From contig JBNGIQ010007833.1 of NCBI GenBank assembly GCA_049999765.1, positions 1 to 39,180 on the forward strand: a DNA stretch of 39,180 bases, in the 5' to 3' direction. The notes under the pieces are model-generated. The model worked only from the letters and a program-made list of their open reading frames with translations, had not been told where the DNA came from and ran no database searches. The DNA comes from Phaeoceros laevis (Eukaryota; Anthocerotophyta; Anthocerotopsida; Notothyladales). The first letter of the stretch is position 1, and each line of letters begins with the position of its first letter. Below, one piece after another: positions 1 to 10,787 of the stretch. The position numbers and the translations under genes are program-made.

Positions 1-3000
1 ATTCCAGTCAGTTTTGCAACGACCCGGCTGCTGCCGGCGTCGCCGGATTGACCAGCAGCAGGGCCGGCAGCGGTGCAGCCATCAACCGGAATGTTGCCAG
101 CACTGCTGCATACGCCCATGGCCACGGCCACGGCCACCACCCTCCCCGAGCACATCAGATGCAGCACCAGCTTGAAGAATTGGATGCTGACACTAGCACT
201 GCTGCAACAGTTGGAGATGTCCAGCAGCTGGTGGCAGCAGCAGCAGCAGCAGCTGCTGCTCCGCTTGCCCAACTCGAATTCCATGCGCAGGCGGGGGCGG
301 TGATCAATGCTACTGCTGCTGCTACTGCTACGCCATCCACGCCTCCACTTCCGCTGCCGAGGCTGCGGGATTTTTCTGACCATGAAATTCTGTCCAGGGA
401 CGTTGATCAAAGCAAGGCAGGTTTGGGCATCATCACCTTCCTTCGAAACAAGCACATTTTCATCACAGGGGCCACCGGCTTCCTTGCCAAAGGTGCTACT
501 TCACACCTAACACCTACTTGTAAACTGCTGTCAACTAGCTCGTCCTGACGCTAGTTGAAAGAAGCCCTAACTCATGAATGTATTATGTATGTTTCCATGC
601 ATGCCCACTGCAGTGCTGGTGGAAAAAATTTTGAGGGAGCAACCGGAAGTTGGACAGCTCTACCTCCTTATTCACCCACGGAACAAGAAACCAGAGCAAA
701 GACTGCAAGATGATGTAAGAGAATGCATGCATGCATCACTATATATATATATATATATTATGTCTACATACATATCTCCTACCATTAGACGCGTGCATGC
801 ATGCATGGTTTTCCACTCTCACTTACGGCTGCTTCCATCTCAAAATTCAATGTTACCAGGTGATCAATTCAGGTCTCTTTGAGGTGCTACGGAAGAAGCA
901 TGGCTACAAGTATCATGAATTCATGCGCAGCAAGTTGACGCTCGTGCCGGGGAATATAACCAGCAAGGGCCTAGGGATTGACCAAAACCTTGCCGCCCAA
1001 GTTGCTAGCAAAGTGGATGTCATTGTCAACTCGGCTGCAAACACCAACTTTGATGCTCGGTACTTCTTAATCCCTTGGACATCTAACTCAATGTCGGATA
1101 CATATATACTTGGTCATTTGGATATGCTTGGCAGATACTCAACATGAAATGTTTGGGAGTTGTGCAGGTATGACACCGCACTCAACATCAATACACTTGG
1201 GCCAAAAAGAGTTTTAGAATTCGGAAAGCGATGCCCACGACTGCAAATCTTTCTCCATGTTTCCACAGGTGAGGATTGGGATTGGGCTTGTTTTTGTGAT
1301 CATGGATCCAACACAGTCTTGTTTGAGATTGACAATGTGTGTAGCTAGCGTTGAAGGGGGTATCCTTCTTAGCTAAAGAGAAGCCTTGGCTTCCATGCTT
1401 GCAGCCTATGTAAATGGGACAAGAGAAGGGAGAACACCCGAGATGCCCTTCAGAATGGGCGATAGCATTGCCAAGGAGAAATTTGGGGACGATGCTCCCA
1501 CACTCGACCTTGAGAAAGAGCTCGAAGATGCCCAAAGAGTATTGGATGATTTGCAATATGCAGAAAGTGAGACTGTCATGACAAAAGTGATGACAGACTT
1601 CGGATTGGAACGGTGAGATTACATACTTCAATCCAATGGCATATTTATTGTGTGAACAAGGGGATTCCAAAGCTAGTAACTTTTTGCTTCCTTGTACGAG
1701 CAACCAATGGGAAATCTATCATGTGCTTGTTATTGATCTCCATGATTTTTTGACCTTTTAAACTGCAGAGCTAAGGCCTTTGGCTGGCAAGACACTTACG
1801 TGTTCACCAAAGCCATGGGTGAGATGCTCATTGACCAAGGACGTGGAAATATTCCAGTCGCAGTAGTTCGACCCAGCGTGGTTGAGAGCACCCTCTTCGA
1901 ACCCTTTCCAGGTTGGATGGAGGGTCATCGGTGCGTACCTTCGTTTATTAGCTTTGCATACTTTTACATCAATTGGCATCTGAAAGAATCAAAGCAATAC
2001 ATGTACAAGGTAATGTCATTGAGTATCTCTTTTTCTCTTTGCACTTTTACAGGATGATGGATCCTGTCATTACAGGCTACGGCAAGGGCCAACTTAAAGG
2101 GTTTCTCGCTAAACCTGAGTCAGTTTTGGATGTGGTAAGTAGAGCCCTGGACCTCACAACCTATTGTATCAGGTAAGTGAGCTAACCAATAGACCACATA
2201 TCATTGATACTAGTAGTTACAAATGTGATATAGGTGCCCTGTGACATGGTGGTGAACGCAATGTTAGCTGCTATGGTCAAGCACGCCCGCCAGCCTGGAC
2301 TTGCCATATATCAAGTTGCATCTTCCGTCGTCAACCCTTTAACACTCGGCCAGCTCGCCAACATTCTATACGAACACTTCACAAAGTCTCCTTTGTTAAA
2401 TACCGATGGGTCAAAGGTGAAAATTAGGCCCATTCACTTCATACCCAGCCTTACAATCTTCAAAATATTTCTGTACCTCAACTTCACATTGCCCTTGCAG
2501 GTATTGCTTCCTCCCTTTTTTTTTTCTTTTATAGAATACTTGCACTATACTTGCACTTCCTTTATAGTATATTTGCACAGTGTCATACATTACCTAATTT
2601 GTTGACGTGTGCCATGATATGAGTAGGTGAGATACGTGACCAAAAAATGGATGGAGATCTTAGGATCTTTACTATCTGCCAAGAGGCGGGAGACCTATCT
2701 CAACCGCCTCGGAAGATTCAAAAAGTCATCGGAAAAATTTGAGCACCTGGCTGCCCTTTACCAACCATACACTTTTTATCAAGGAAGGTGAGTGTCTTTC
2801 GTTCTTTACCAACCGTACACTTTTTATCAAGAAGGTAAGTGTATTTCTTTCTGTATGCTTTTTATAAGTCCTTGGTTGTTGAAACCTAAGAGGGTGCAAT
2901 CAGGTGAAACTATGAAACTTTTACCCTCCATTTTGCATAATTTGTTCACAAAATCGTATCAAGTTACATTTGACTAGGAGGTTCCGATGATCCGATGGCA

Positions 3001-3178
3001 CTGTTGTACTCGCAGATTCGACATTACCAACAGCTTAAACCTTCACAATGAGCTGTCTCCTCAAGAACAATCTTACTTCGGATTTGATGTCCGTAAAATC
3101 GACTGGTACCACTATTTGTTCAATATCCATGTTCCGGGTCTGCGGCAACACGTGATGAAAGGTCGATTCGACAACTAG
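1..3178 (+). CDS. MS2: Fatty acyl-CoA/ACP reductase, MS2 type (5' partial)
   Basis: Reduces long-chain fatty acyl thioesters to fatty alcohols, in MS2 proteins for sporopollenin of the spore or pollen wall, usually in plastids. Exons with GT..AG ends and continuous phase: <1-492, 614-714, 860-1059, 1168-1268, 1405-1612, 1769-1930, 2053-2134, 2234-2500, 2627-2787, 3016-3178, giving 644 residues in the window. Exon 1 carries the Rossmann motif TGATGFLAK, exon 3 NSAANTNF, exon 6 the catalytic YVFTK (Y-x-x-x-K) and RPSVVEST, and the last exons the FAR C-terminal domain ending [11 protein letters not shown]. The reading frame is open to the left edge and no ATG precedes the conserved part, so the start lies upstream. 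About 145 residues before the reductase domain are low complexity (His/Gly, Gln, poly-Ala) and could include a transit peptide. Family assignment is firm; the exact substrate is not readable. Confidence 0.93.
230..262 (+). repeat. Coding (GCA)n/(GCT)n trinucleotide repeat
   Basis: An uninterrupted GCA run followed by GCT codons encodes a poly-alanine stretch in the N-terminal extension of the reductase. A second short repeat at about 115-143 encodes alternating His-Gly. Both are prone to replication slippage. Confidence 0.85.
721..806. repeat. Intronic (TA)n and ATGC microsatellites
   Basis: Intron 2 of the reductase holds a perfect TA dinucleotide run at 740-759, flanked on both sides by short GCAT/ATGC runs (about 722-736 and 794-807). 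Confidence 0.9.
2756..2850 (+). repeat. 48-bp tandem duplication copying an exon end and its splice donor
   Basis: Copy 1 (2756-2803) holds the last 32 bases of exon 9 plus its 5' splice site GTGAGT at 2788. Copy 2 (2804-2850) lies inside intron 9 and repeats the exon end with few changes, one base shorter, with a second good donor GTAAGT at 2835. Use of the second donor would add 47 nt and put an in-frame TGA directly after the normal exon end. Confidence 0.85.
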
Positions 3179-4249
3179 AATACAGACCAGGCTCATCCCC
3201 TGTTAAACAGCAGGACCCATAGACCCTTTGACAAGCCGACGGTTACTATGTTCGGCTTCGGTCTCTCTACCTTACTCTTTTCCTTATTTTCTTGTGTAAA
3301 GCCCTTTAAAACTCTGCAACCACTCACATCTCAAGTCTCTTATTCTTCTCACATCCAAGTGGTGCGCAATTCCCCCTCTGCATGAGTACAGAATCTACAT
3401 CCAAATAAAAAGACTCCGTTTGTACCACTGTCCAGGCCCTTGAATTCCATGCTGTTGATGTGCAAAAACCGAGGAGGCCGAGCCGTTTCCGCGCCAGCTC
3501 GCTGCCTTACTGTGGTGGTGAGCTACCTGGGGCAGTAAGAAGCTGGGAGATTGCAATGGGAGCCAGCCAGGACAGCGGACAGATGCTAGATTCTAGAAGC
3601 TGTGTAGGAGCCTAGGCCGGCAACTGCTCCTAAATCCTTAAATAAAACCAACTGCTACAAACAATTAATAATACCAACTAAAATACCTGAATTACCCACC
3701 CATGCCTTGGTCAAAACAAATGGCAATACATGTGTGACGTTTGAGAGCAATTACTTCACTCTAAGGTCACGAGTACACAAGGCAGGTCGCTTTCTCAGTA
3801 GGTACGATTTCAGATACAATATGTAGGTAATGAACAAAGGTAGGACTCCATCTTCTTCCCGCCTCATCGGGTTGGGCACGACTCTCCACGTGCGTACTAA
3901 GGAGAACCTTCCCTTTCCCTTTGCTGTAACCTTCTGGCTTCCTCCAGCCAGATGAATTTCCACAATTACTTGAACTGAGGAGCGAAACGCTCGGTGGAAG
4001 CAACGTGGTTATGTCCGTCATGCAGAAACAGACAAGGATAATAGCAAAGACTTGTGCAAACCAGAGGTTCCACAGAAGGGACTGAACGAGCACTCAACCA
4101 TGCTGGTCATTCATTCTCTACTTCAAACATAACATAACAAAAGACACGAAGAACCAGCTTTGCTCCCCAGCAACTCCTGCCTCTTTGAGAGAAAGCTCAC
4201 TGTCCTCGACAACCATTTATTGCTGAAGGGAAACCTACAGCACCTGCGC
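3179..4249. other. Convergent intergenic region with polyadenylation-like signals
   Basis: 3' flanks of the reductase (+) and of the type I membrane protein gene (-). AATAAA occurs at 3404-3409 and 3641-3646 on the + strand, suitable for the reductase. On the minus strand AATAAA (4221-4216) lies about 30 nt past the stop of the membrane protein gene. No other gene is visible; the ORFs here have no recognisable protein signal. Confidence 0.5.
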
Positions 4250-6100
4250 TCAGGCCTCTTTAGAAGTTTCAAACCGTGTGGGGGTGTTCACACCGGCCAT
4301 GCAGCAAGTACCAGAGATGAGAATGATAAGGAGGAGCAGGAACTGCAAAAAAAAAAATGCAACCACAACCTGTCAGCATCAAGATTAGCCACTCAGCTCA
4401 ACAGCTCTATTTTCATCACAAGAGGTGCATACCACAAACAAGGATTCCCAAAGAGTAGCCCTTTTCCGACAAAGCTCATTGCAAACAGCTGAAGTCCCAT
4501 TGCCACTTGTGTTACTTGCTGCATTTGTGCTGTATTCAGCCTCCTCGCTCAATGACCTGCGCTGTTTAAAGTTTTGCCCCTTCCAACCAAGTGTATGTAA
4601 AGCAACATAGCTAGTTCCAGAAGTTCGCAACGCTGACAATGTTTCTGATAAAACCTTGCCTGCACAAACCAGAATTTGGCTTTTCAGCATTACGTGTGGG
4701 AACCACAACCATGATGTATGTGACAGCAACACTTGTGACGATAGGGAGGCTTGACTGGCCTTCATTCTCCAAGAGGTCATGTCGTGTGGACTTCTCATCC
4801 GGAGACGTGCAGACAATGACAACATCTGTTGCACCAGCTCTGCGATCTTTTTTCCGAGCCACCAAATACTCCTGTATTGGAGCCTTACTCAGATTCTTCA
4901 TATACAGAACAGGCCCTAGGCTATATCACTCGCTGCTAGAACAAAGGGTCAGGGAAGGGAACCTGAAGGCTCTCCACTCCAATAGCTGCCAAACCAGTGG
5001 ATTCCGCCTCACAGGCTCCAACTGTCACGACGTTGCCCATTCCTTGAAGCGAACTTGAGAGTCTCGCAGATATCAAATATTCCGCAACTGTATCTCCCTC
5101 TCTTGGTGACCTGGCATCGCTAAGCTTCACAGGGTAGGCAGCAGTCACCCCAGTACTCTGCAACAAACAAAAAGCAACACATTCACAAAAAGGAAACAAT
5201 ATCTTGCTTCCTTCCAACCTGGTATGAGGAAGTAGGTAAGGACATAAATGAATGCCATGCTAGGCAGTTGATGAGAGTGAGAGACTTCAAAATTTTTAAC
5301 AAACCTTCAAGAGATGTTCGAAACTCAAGTCGTCAACAACAGAAGCCGGAGATACATCTGTCAACCGCAGCTGAGCATTGCAAGTAATTCTCATGAGTAC
5401 ATCTGCCAAAATACCCATTCGCAAAGCATTTTAAGTTCATCCCTGCACTACACCTATATGGTGTGCAGCTCTTACATTTTGCCCAACGCAAACATTATCC
5501 AGCTCTATATGCACTCCAGGACTACACGTATTTGTACTGGACTTAACAACTTAGCAAGCTCCCATCACCAATCCTCTATCGTGGAATTCGCCACACATTA
5601 CCTCGTTTCCTACAAACACCACTGCCGTTTCTGCTGCAGGGATATGTCGATCCAGGCGCTGCCAGAAAAAAAGTTGTCAATGCACTAGTGGTCAAAAGTT
5701 ACTTTCGTTCTCCCAACTTCACAAAACACAGATGCAAAGCACTACCTCGGACTCCGTCCCAACGTAACTCTTCAAAAACTCGACTGCAAAGCTGCTATGT
5801 GTGTCAGATTGGACTTGCACAGGTCGATCTTCCGAATTTAGCCACCTACATTCACTCGCACCAATGCGATACTTAATAATCCAGGTGGTAATCCTTCTAG
5901 GACATACAGGCAAACCAATTTCCAGCCATGTTTGTCCGTGTCTCCAGAAAAATGTGCACGCATGTAGTGCCACAGGACGTTTGTGCTGACCTGTGATCAG
6001 ACCATACATAAGCTGGTTGCCCCGACGCAACTGGAATCAGATACAAAATACACGCTGCAGACAGCAAGAGCCAACCGAGGCAGCTTCCGGCTGCCATCAT
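4250..6100 (-). CDS. Type I single-pass membrane protein of the secretory pathway, plant-conserved, function unknown
   Basis: Reassembled by splice phase from eight exons (minus strand): 6100-5991, 5845-5746, 5658-5602, 5370-5305, 5157-4963, 4895-4733, 4659-4433, 4342-4250; every intron has GT..AG ends and all phases fit, giving 336 residues. Residues 1-27 are a signal peptide (hydrophobic LGWLLLSAACILYLIPVASG). The lumenal part includes AAETAVVFVGNE, a LVARKKDRRAGATDVVIVC segment and two N-glycosylation sequons (NTS, NGT) before a C-x3-C pair. One transmembrane helix (FLLLLIILISG) is followed by a short cytosolic tail ending NTPTRFETSKEA. From memory this matches a small plant family (Arabidopsis At3g13410-like, annotated only as transmembrane protein). 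A relation to V-ATPase accessory proteins of the VOA1/ATP6AP1 type is possible but speculative. The donor at 4732 (GTGTTG) is the weakest splice site. Confidence 0.75.
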
Positions 6101-6722
6101 CCCTGGTGCTTATTAGGCGAATCTCGAACTTTTAATTTGAGCTGGTCCTGGATACAATCAGCCAGATCTCTCAGTTCCAAGCATATATTCGGCACAAAAG
6201 ACTCTGGTGGAAGCAAATGCCTCAGATCCCTATGCTTGTCCAAGATCAGAGACAGGACAGCATAATTCTTAGCAGTACAATGCCAAGAAGTACACTTGAG
6301 AGAGATCCTCACCGCAATGGATGGCACACACGTCGACTCGTCGGACAGGTCGAAAGAGGGGCCTGGGATGCCTGGGAGTCTGAGTCAGACCTAACCATAG
6401 ATCAGGTCACCGCAGCTGAGCTGGTGGTGAGAGAGTTAGGGCTGTGAAGAACCAACACGCCGTGATAAGCGACAAAGGAGTCTGCTGATGTCTGAGATTC
6501 GTGAATCAGCTCATCTGGTGTGCGTGCAGAGTGCATCACGGGTATCCGGCCGAAAGACCGCGCCGGTCACGGGCAGGAGAGGCTACGGTAGATTTAAGTT
6601 CGTTTGAGAGCTTACCCATGTAAGTTCTGCCCCCCGAATGTTGTGGTTGAATTGGACTGACAAAAGCTCGCTCTGACGCAATGGAAATTTGTGTCAAGTG
6701 CAGGATTTATACTAGTGGCAAC
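6101..6722. promoter_or_regulatory. Shared upstream region of two divergent genes
   Basis: About 620 bp separates the start of the type I membrane protein gene (-) from that of TOM9 (+), so both promoters and 5' untranslated regions must lie here. I see no long ORF with protein character and no clear TATA box; the arrangement suggests a bidirectional housekeeping promoter. This is inferred from layout only. Confidence 0.4.
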
Positions 6723-7007
6723 ATGGCAGCTTCTGTAGGAAGTGACACCATGATCAGACGGGTTGGCAGCACAGTGCGAAATTCGGCTGTGTTCCACAAG
6801 TCCAAACGCGCCGCTAGCAATACGGCAAGGTTCAGCAGGAAGCTGCTTTGGAGTACTGGCAAGGCCGCCTGGATTTCTGGCACCTCCTTTTTGGTGCTTA
6901 TTGTGCCATTGATTATTGAGATGGATCGCGACCAGCAGATGATTGAGCTGGAGAATCAGCAAGCTGGATTGCTGGGTGCTCCTCCTTCCCTTGGACCAGC
7001 CAAATGA
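6723..7007 (+). CDS. TOM9: Mitochondrial import receptor subunit TOM9 (plant TOM22)
   Basis: Small outer-membrane subunit of the TOM translocase, which in plants replaces the longer fungal and animal TOM22 and lacks most of its acidic cytosolic domain. The single exon encodes 94 residues. The start at 6723 (MAASVG) is preferred over the upstream in-frame ATG at 6681 because it gives the usual length and N-terminus. Diagnostic is the amphipathic and transmembrane part, RKLLWSTGKAAWISGTSFLV followed by LIVPLIIEMDR, then the short intermembrane-space tail with QQ.GLLGAPP. An intronless gene of this size is normal for plant TOM9. It lies head to head with the membrane protein gene at 4250-6100. 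Confidence 0.93.
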   Translation: MAASVGSDTMIRRVGSTVRNSAVFHKSKRAASNTARFSRKLLWSTGKAAWISGTSFLVLIVPLIIEMDRDQQMIELENQQAGLLGAPPSLGPAK

Positions 7008-7793
7008 GTGATCTCACCGGAGAAAAGTAGCCTTGGCATGGGCACAATTTTGCTAGTTACCAAGGATGTTACCATACGGAAACACAGAACGGCTCAACCT
7101 TCAAGCAGACACAGCTCAGGTTGCATAGATGCAAAGGAACCAGTCGCAGTCCTGGATGCTGCTGCAGGTGATCGGTGAAACTGTAGAGAGTTTGAAGCAT
7201 ATTCGGAATGCAGCAGCATGTAATTTCTTCTCCCAACTGGGTTAGAGGTTCAAAGTTTGTGTACTTCACCTGGGGCTCAGAAATGAGGTCCGAGATGTCT
7301 CCGCCCTCAGAATTGTATCGCGCTTTGAGGGTCCAGTCCAGCTGTACTTGGTGGCCGAAACAGCAGTGCGGATCGTCTCAGCAATGCCTTCAGAGTTTGG
7401 CAGCTGTTTCTGTTCTTCGGTAGCTGTTCGCAGCTTCCCACTGGCAGAGGCCGTTGTTGCACGTCCAAAACCTCAAGAGTGCCTTCGTCCTGAATTGGAA
7501 GGAGTTGGTCATCGATGTACAACACAGTATGCTGAACGGGACATTGAGATCAGTATCATGAGACCAGCAAGCTCGCTGGACAGATGGTTACCGGATGGTA
7601 CTTTGCAGGTCAAGCCCAACCTTACTGCCCCGGGAGTCATCGATTTGCCACCACTCTTCCGCACTCTGGGCGTAGGAAAACATGATGTTCGTGCAAAGGC
7701 CAGACTATTTGCGAAAGTCGAGTTGAGGACCTCAGCCACTGAGCATCGACGGTTAGGTCTGGAAGAAGCCAAGCATCTTCCTGAGAGGAAGGA
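7008..7793 (+). other. Intergenic: TOM9 3' flank and PPR1 5' flank
   Basis: A long + strand ORF (7348-7920) overlaps the start of PPR1 in another frame but shows no family resemblance. No transit-peptide exon for PPR1 could be identified; the PPR1 frame is closed by an in-frame TGA at 7779-7781, shortly before its ATG. Confidence 0.4.
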
Positions 7794-10787
7794 ATGGTTG
7801 CGGAAAGGTTGCAAGAGTTTTGGTCAGCTCCAGCACAATGGTTGGACACAAGGCCGAGTAACAGGACTGCCCGGCATTCAGATTCTAGGCGCAGGAATTC
7901 TGAGGACGCCTTGCAATTGAACAATCGGCACAAGCCTGCTTGGGTGGAGTCGCATTTAGCCACGGGGGACGCTGGGATGACCAGGCGTCCTGTGTCTGAA
8001 CCGACATCAGTTCAAGGAACTCTTGGTAGGTTAGCATGTAATGAGGGCAATTTGGGGGTTAGAATGTGCAGAAAACTATGTGAGGATGGACGAATTATTG
8101 ACGCTGTGGATGCGTTGAGCATTTCGGTGCAGCGAGGATGTCATATTCCCTACAATCTCTTCTACTTGATTCTTAAGAGGTGCATTGCACAGAAGGACCT
8201 GGTTCTGGGCAGGCGCATTCATGCTCTTACCTTGATAAGTGGATATGAAGGACACGCATTCTTGGCTACCCACCTCATCAGCCTGTATGCTACGCACGGG
8301 AGGTTGGATGAAGCAATGCGCGTCTTTGCCAAGGTCTCTGCACCAGACGCTTATAACTGGGCTACCATTATATTTGCATATGGTAGACATGGGGAGCCTG
8401 CCCAGGCTATACGCCTGTACCAACATATGCTCGAGTCAACCGTCGAGCCAGACAACCGTACTTTTATAGCAGTTCTTAAAGCTTGTGCCGCTGCAGGAAA
8501 TTTAGCTGTCGGCAAGGATGTCCACGCCCGTGTTACTGCAAGCGCAGGGAAGCCAGATATTTTTCTTCTAACCTGCTTGCTTCACATGTATGCAAAGTGC
8601 GGTAGCATCGAAGATGCTCGCACAGTCTTTGACAGGCTTCCCCATAAAGGCGTGGTGACATGGACAGCCATGATCGCAGGTTATGCCCAGCAGGGGATGG
8701 TTCAGGAAGCACTTAGCCTTTACACCAGTATGCAACAATTAGGCATCGCTTCTCCCAATTCAGTTACATTCATATGCTTGCTGCAGGCCTGTGCTAGAGC
8801 AGGTGACGTAGCTCTGGATCAAGGAAAACACCTGCATGCGCTGATTGAAGAACGAGGTCTGCAGGTTGAGAGCGTTGTAGGCAACAGTTTGGTCAACATG
8901 TATGCGAAGTGCGGCAGCATTGTGGATGCTCGAATGGTGTTTGACAGACTTCCGTGCAGAAATGTAGTCACATGGAATGCGATGATTGGAGGTTATGCCC
9001 AGCAGGGGCTGGGCCAGGAAGCCCTTGCTCTTTACAGTAGCATGCAACAAGAAGGCATCATTCCTCCAAATTGCATCACATTTGTGTGCCTCCTACAGGC
9101 ATGTGCAAGTATAGGTGTAAGAGCTCTGCACCAGGGGAAGCAGTTGCATGGACAGATTCAAGAACGAGGACTGCATGTTGATGTGGTTCTAGGCGGCAGC
9201 TTGGTTAACATGTATGCAAAGTGTGGGAGTGTAGAGAACGCCGAGAGAGTGTTCGACTATCTTCCTAGGAAAAACGTGGTGACATGGACCGCAATGATTG
9301 CAGGTTATGCACAGCAGGAGATGGGTCAAAAAGCCCTTAATCTGTACAGTGTAATGTTACAAGAAGGCATCTCTCCTCCCGATTCTGTCATATTTGTATG
9401 CCTTTTGCAGGCGTGTGCAAGTGTTGGTGTACTAGCCCTGCATCAGGGGAAGCAGCTCCATGCACAAATCAAAGAACGACGTCTGCAAGATGATTTGGTT
9501 GTAGGTGCCAGCTTAGTGAACATGTATGCGAAGTGTGGGGATACAGAAAATGCTCATGGTGTATTTGACAAACTTCCTCAAAAAAGTGTTGTGACATGGA
9601 CTGCAATGATTGCAGGTTATGCCCAACAAGGGAGGGGTCAAGAAGCCATTTGTCTTTTTAAGAGCATGCAACAAGAAGGCATCATTACACCCAATCCTGT
9701 CACAATTGTATGCATGCTGCAAGCATGTGCAAGTGTAGGTGAATTAGCTTTGCACCAGGGAAAGCAGCTCCATGCACAAATCGATGAACAAGGACTACAA
9801 GATGACGTGGTTGTCGGGGGCAGCTTGGTGAACATGTATGCAAAGTGTGGTAGCTTAGATGATGCTCGCCGGGTGTTTGACAGGCTTCCTCACAGAAATG
9901 TGGTGACCTGGACCACAATGATCGCAGGTTATGCCCAGCAGGGGATGGGTCAGGAAGCTCTTAGTGTGTACAGGAGTATGGAACAAGAAGGCATGACTCC
10001 ACCTGATTCTGTCACATACTTGTGTCTCCTGCAGGCCTGTGCGACTGTAGCGGATCTATCGCTTGGAAAGCAGCTTCATGCAAAGATTGAAGAACGGGGG
10101 TTGCAAGCTGATGAGGGTGTGGGCAAAGGCTTGGTGGATATGTATGCAAAATGTGGGAGCATGGTTGACTCACAGCAGGTCTTTGATTCATTGCCTGAAA
10201 GAGACATTGTTGCATGGTGTGCTCTGATTGCCGGATATACACGTCAAGGAGACAGTGAAGCTGTGTTTGCCCTGGTCAACAGGATGAGACAGGAGGGCAT
10301 ACAGCCAAACGACATAACATTTCTTAGTGTGTTAACAGCATGCAGTCATGGCGGTCTGGTTGACAGAGGACGAAAATACTTTGAGGCTATGAGCACAGAT
10401 TATGGCATCGTCCCAATCATTGAGCACTACATATGCATGATGGATCTCCTGGGCCGTGCAGGCCATCTGGATGAGGCGCTGCAGATGGCGAAGACCATGC
10501 CTTTCCAACCCAATGTTGCAGTGTGGCGTACTCTGCTGGGGGCTTGTCGAAAGTGGAGTAATGTTGAGGTCGGGCAGCAGGCTTTTGAGTCTGCAGTGAT
10601 GTTGGATGAAAAGGATGCATCATCCTATGTAGTGATGTCCAACATATATGAGGGGGCCCAAATGTGGGAGGAGGCAAAGGAACTTCAGGCAAGGAGACTG
10701 CAATCCAGAGCATGGAAGCAGCCAGGTCGGAGCTGGTGCTCTGACGCAGGTGGAGTAGTGCATAAGTTTGTAGTTGGGGATGGGTAA
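7794..10787 (+). CDS. PLS-class PPR RNA-editing factor with N-terminal PDF-like motif, DYW lost (PPR1)
   Basis: Single-exon gene, 997 residues. PLS-class PPR proteins bind organellar RNA, one base per repeat, and direct editing through a C-terminal E/DYW region. Residues 1-55 match the PDF-like module in degenerate form (QEFWSAPAQWLD..R, HSD in place of PDF, ALQLNN, KPAWVESHL). Then come P, L and S repeats; the S repeats carry MYAKCGS and VVTW.AMIAGYAQQG, and six such blocks recur at 312, 312, 312, 312 and 306 bp. E1/E2 motifs follow (VWRTLLGACRKW, SSYVVMSNIY), and the protein ends VVHKFVVGDG, at the point where HP and the DYW domain should begin. The start is the first ATG after an in-frame stop and leaves no evident transit peptide. 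It may act with a DYW protein in trans, or be a recent pseudogene. It is most similar to PPR3. Confidence 0.85.
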   Translation: MVAERLQEFWSAPAQWLDTRPSNRTARHSDSRRRNSEDALQLNNRHKPAWVESHLATGDAGMTRRPVSEPTSVQGTLGRLACNEGNLGVRMCRKLCEDGRIIDAVDALSISVQRGCHIPYNLFYLILKRCIAQKDLVLGRRIHALTLISGYEGHAFLATHLISLYATHGRLDEAMRVFAKVSAPDAYNWATIIFAYGRHGEPAQAIRLYQHMLESTVEPDNRTFIAVLKACAAAGNLAVGKDVHARVTASAGKPDIFLLTCLLHMYAKCGSIEDARTVFDRLPHKGVVTWTAMIAGYAQQGMVQEALSLYTSMQQLGIASPNSVTFICLLQACARAGDVALDQGKHLHALIEERGLQVESVVGNSLVNMYAKCGSIVDARMVFDRLPCRNVVTWNAMIGGYAQQGLGQEALALYSSMQQEGIIPPNCITFVCLLQACASIGVRALHQGKQLHGQIQERGLHVDVVLGGSLVNMYAKCGSVENAERVFDYLPRKNVVTWTAMIAGYAQQEMGQKALNLYSVMLQEGISPPDSVIFVCLLQACASVGVLALHQGKQLHAQIKERRLQDDLVVGASLVNMYAKCGDTENAHGVFDKLPQKSVVTWTAMIAGYAQQGRGQEAICLFKSMQQEGIITPNPVTIVCMLQACASVGELALHQGKQLHAQIDEQGLQDDVVVGGSLVNMYAKCGSLDDARRVFDRLPHRNVVTWTTMIAGYAQQGMGQEALSVYRSMEQEGMTPPDSVTYLCLLQACATVADLSLGKQLHAKIEERGLQADEGVGKGLVDMYAKCGSMVDSQQVFDSLPERDIVAWCALIAGYTRQGDSEAVFALVNRMRQEGIQPNDITFLSVLTACSHGGLVDRGRKYFEAMSTDYGIVPIIEHYICMMDLLGRAGHLDEALQMAKTMPFQPNVAVWRTLLGACRKWSNVEVGQQAFESAVMLDEKDASSYVVMSNIYEGAQMWEEAKELQARRLQSRAWKQPGRSWCSDAGGVVHKFVVGDG

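Noticed and set aside
5719-6030. 103-codon minus ORF as an independent gene
   Set aside because: Its useful part is exon 2 of the type I membrane protein; the rest reads through intron 1.
7348-7920. 190-codon + strand ORF before PPR1
   Set aside because: Overlaps the PPR1 start in another frame, shows no domain, and does not supply a transit peptide in frame with PPR1.
8586-10142. 312-bp spaced repeats as a possible CRISPR-like or satellite array
   Set aside because: They are the PLS repeats of an uninterrupted 997-codon reading frame.
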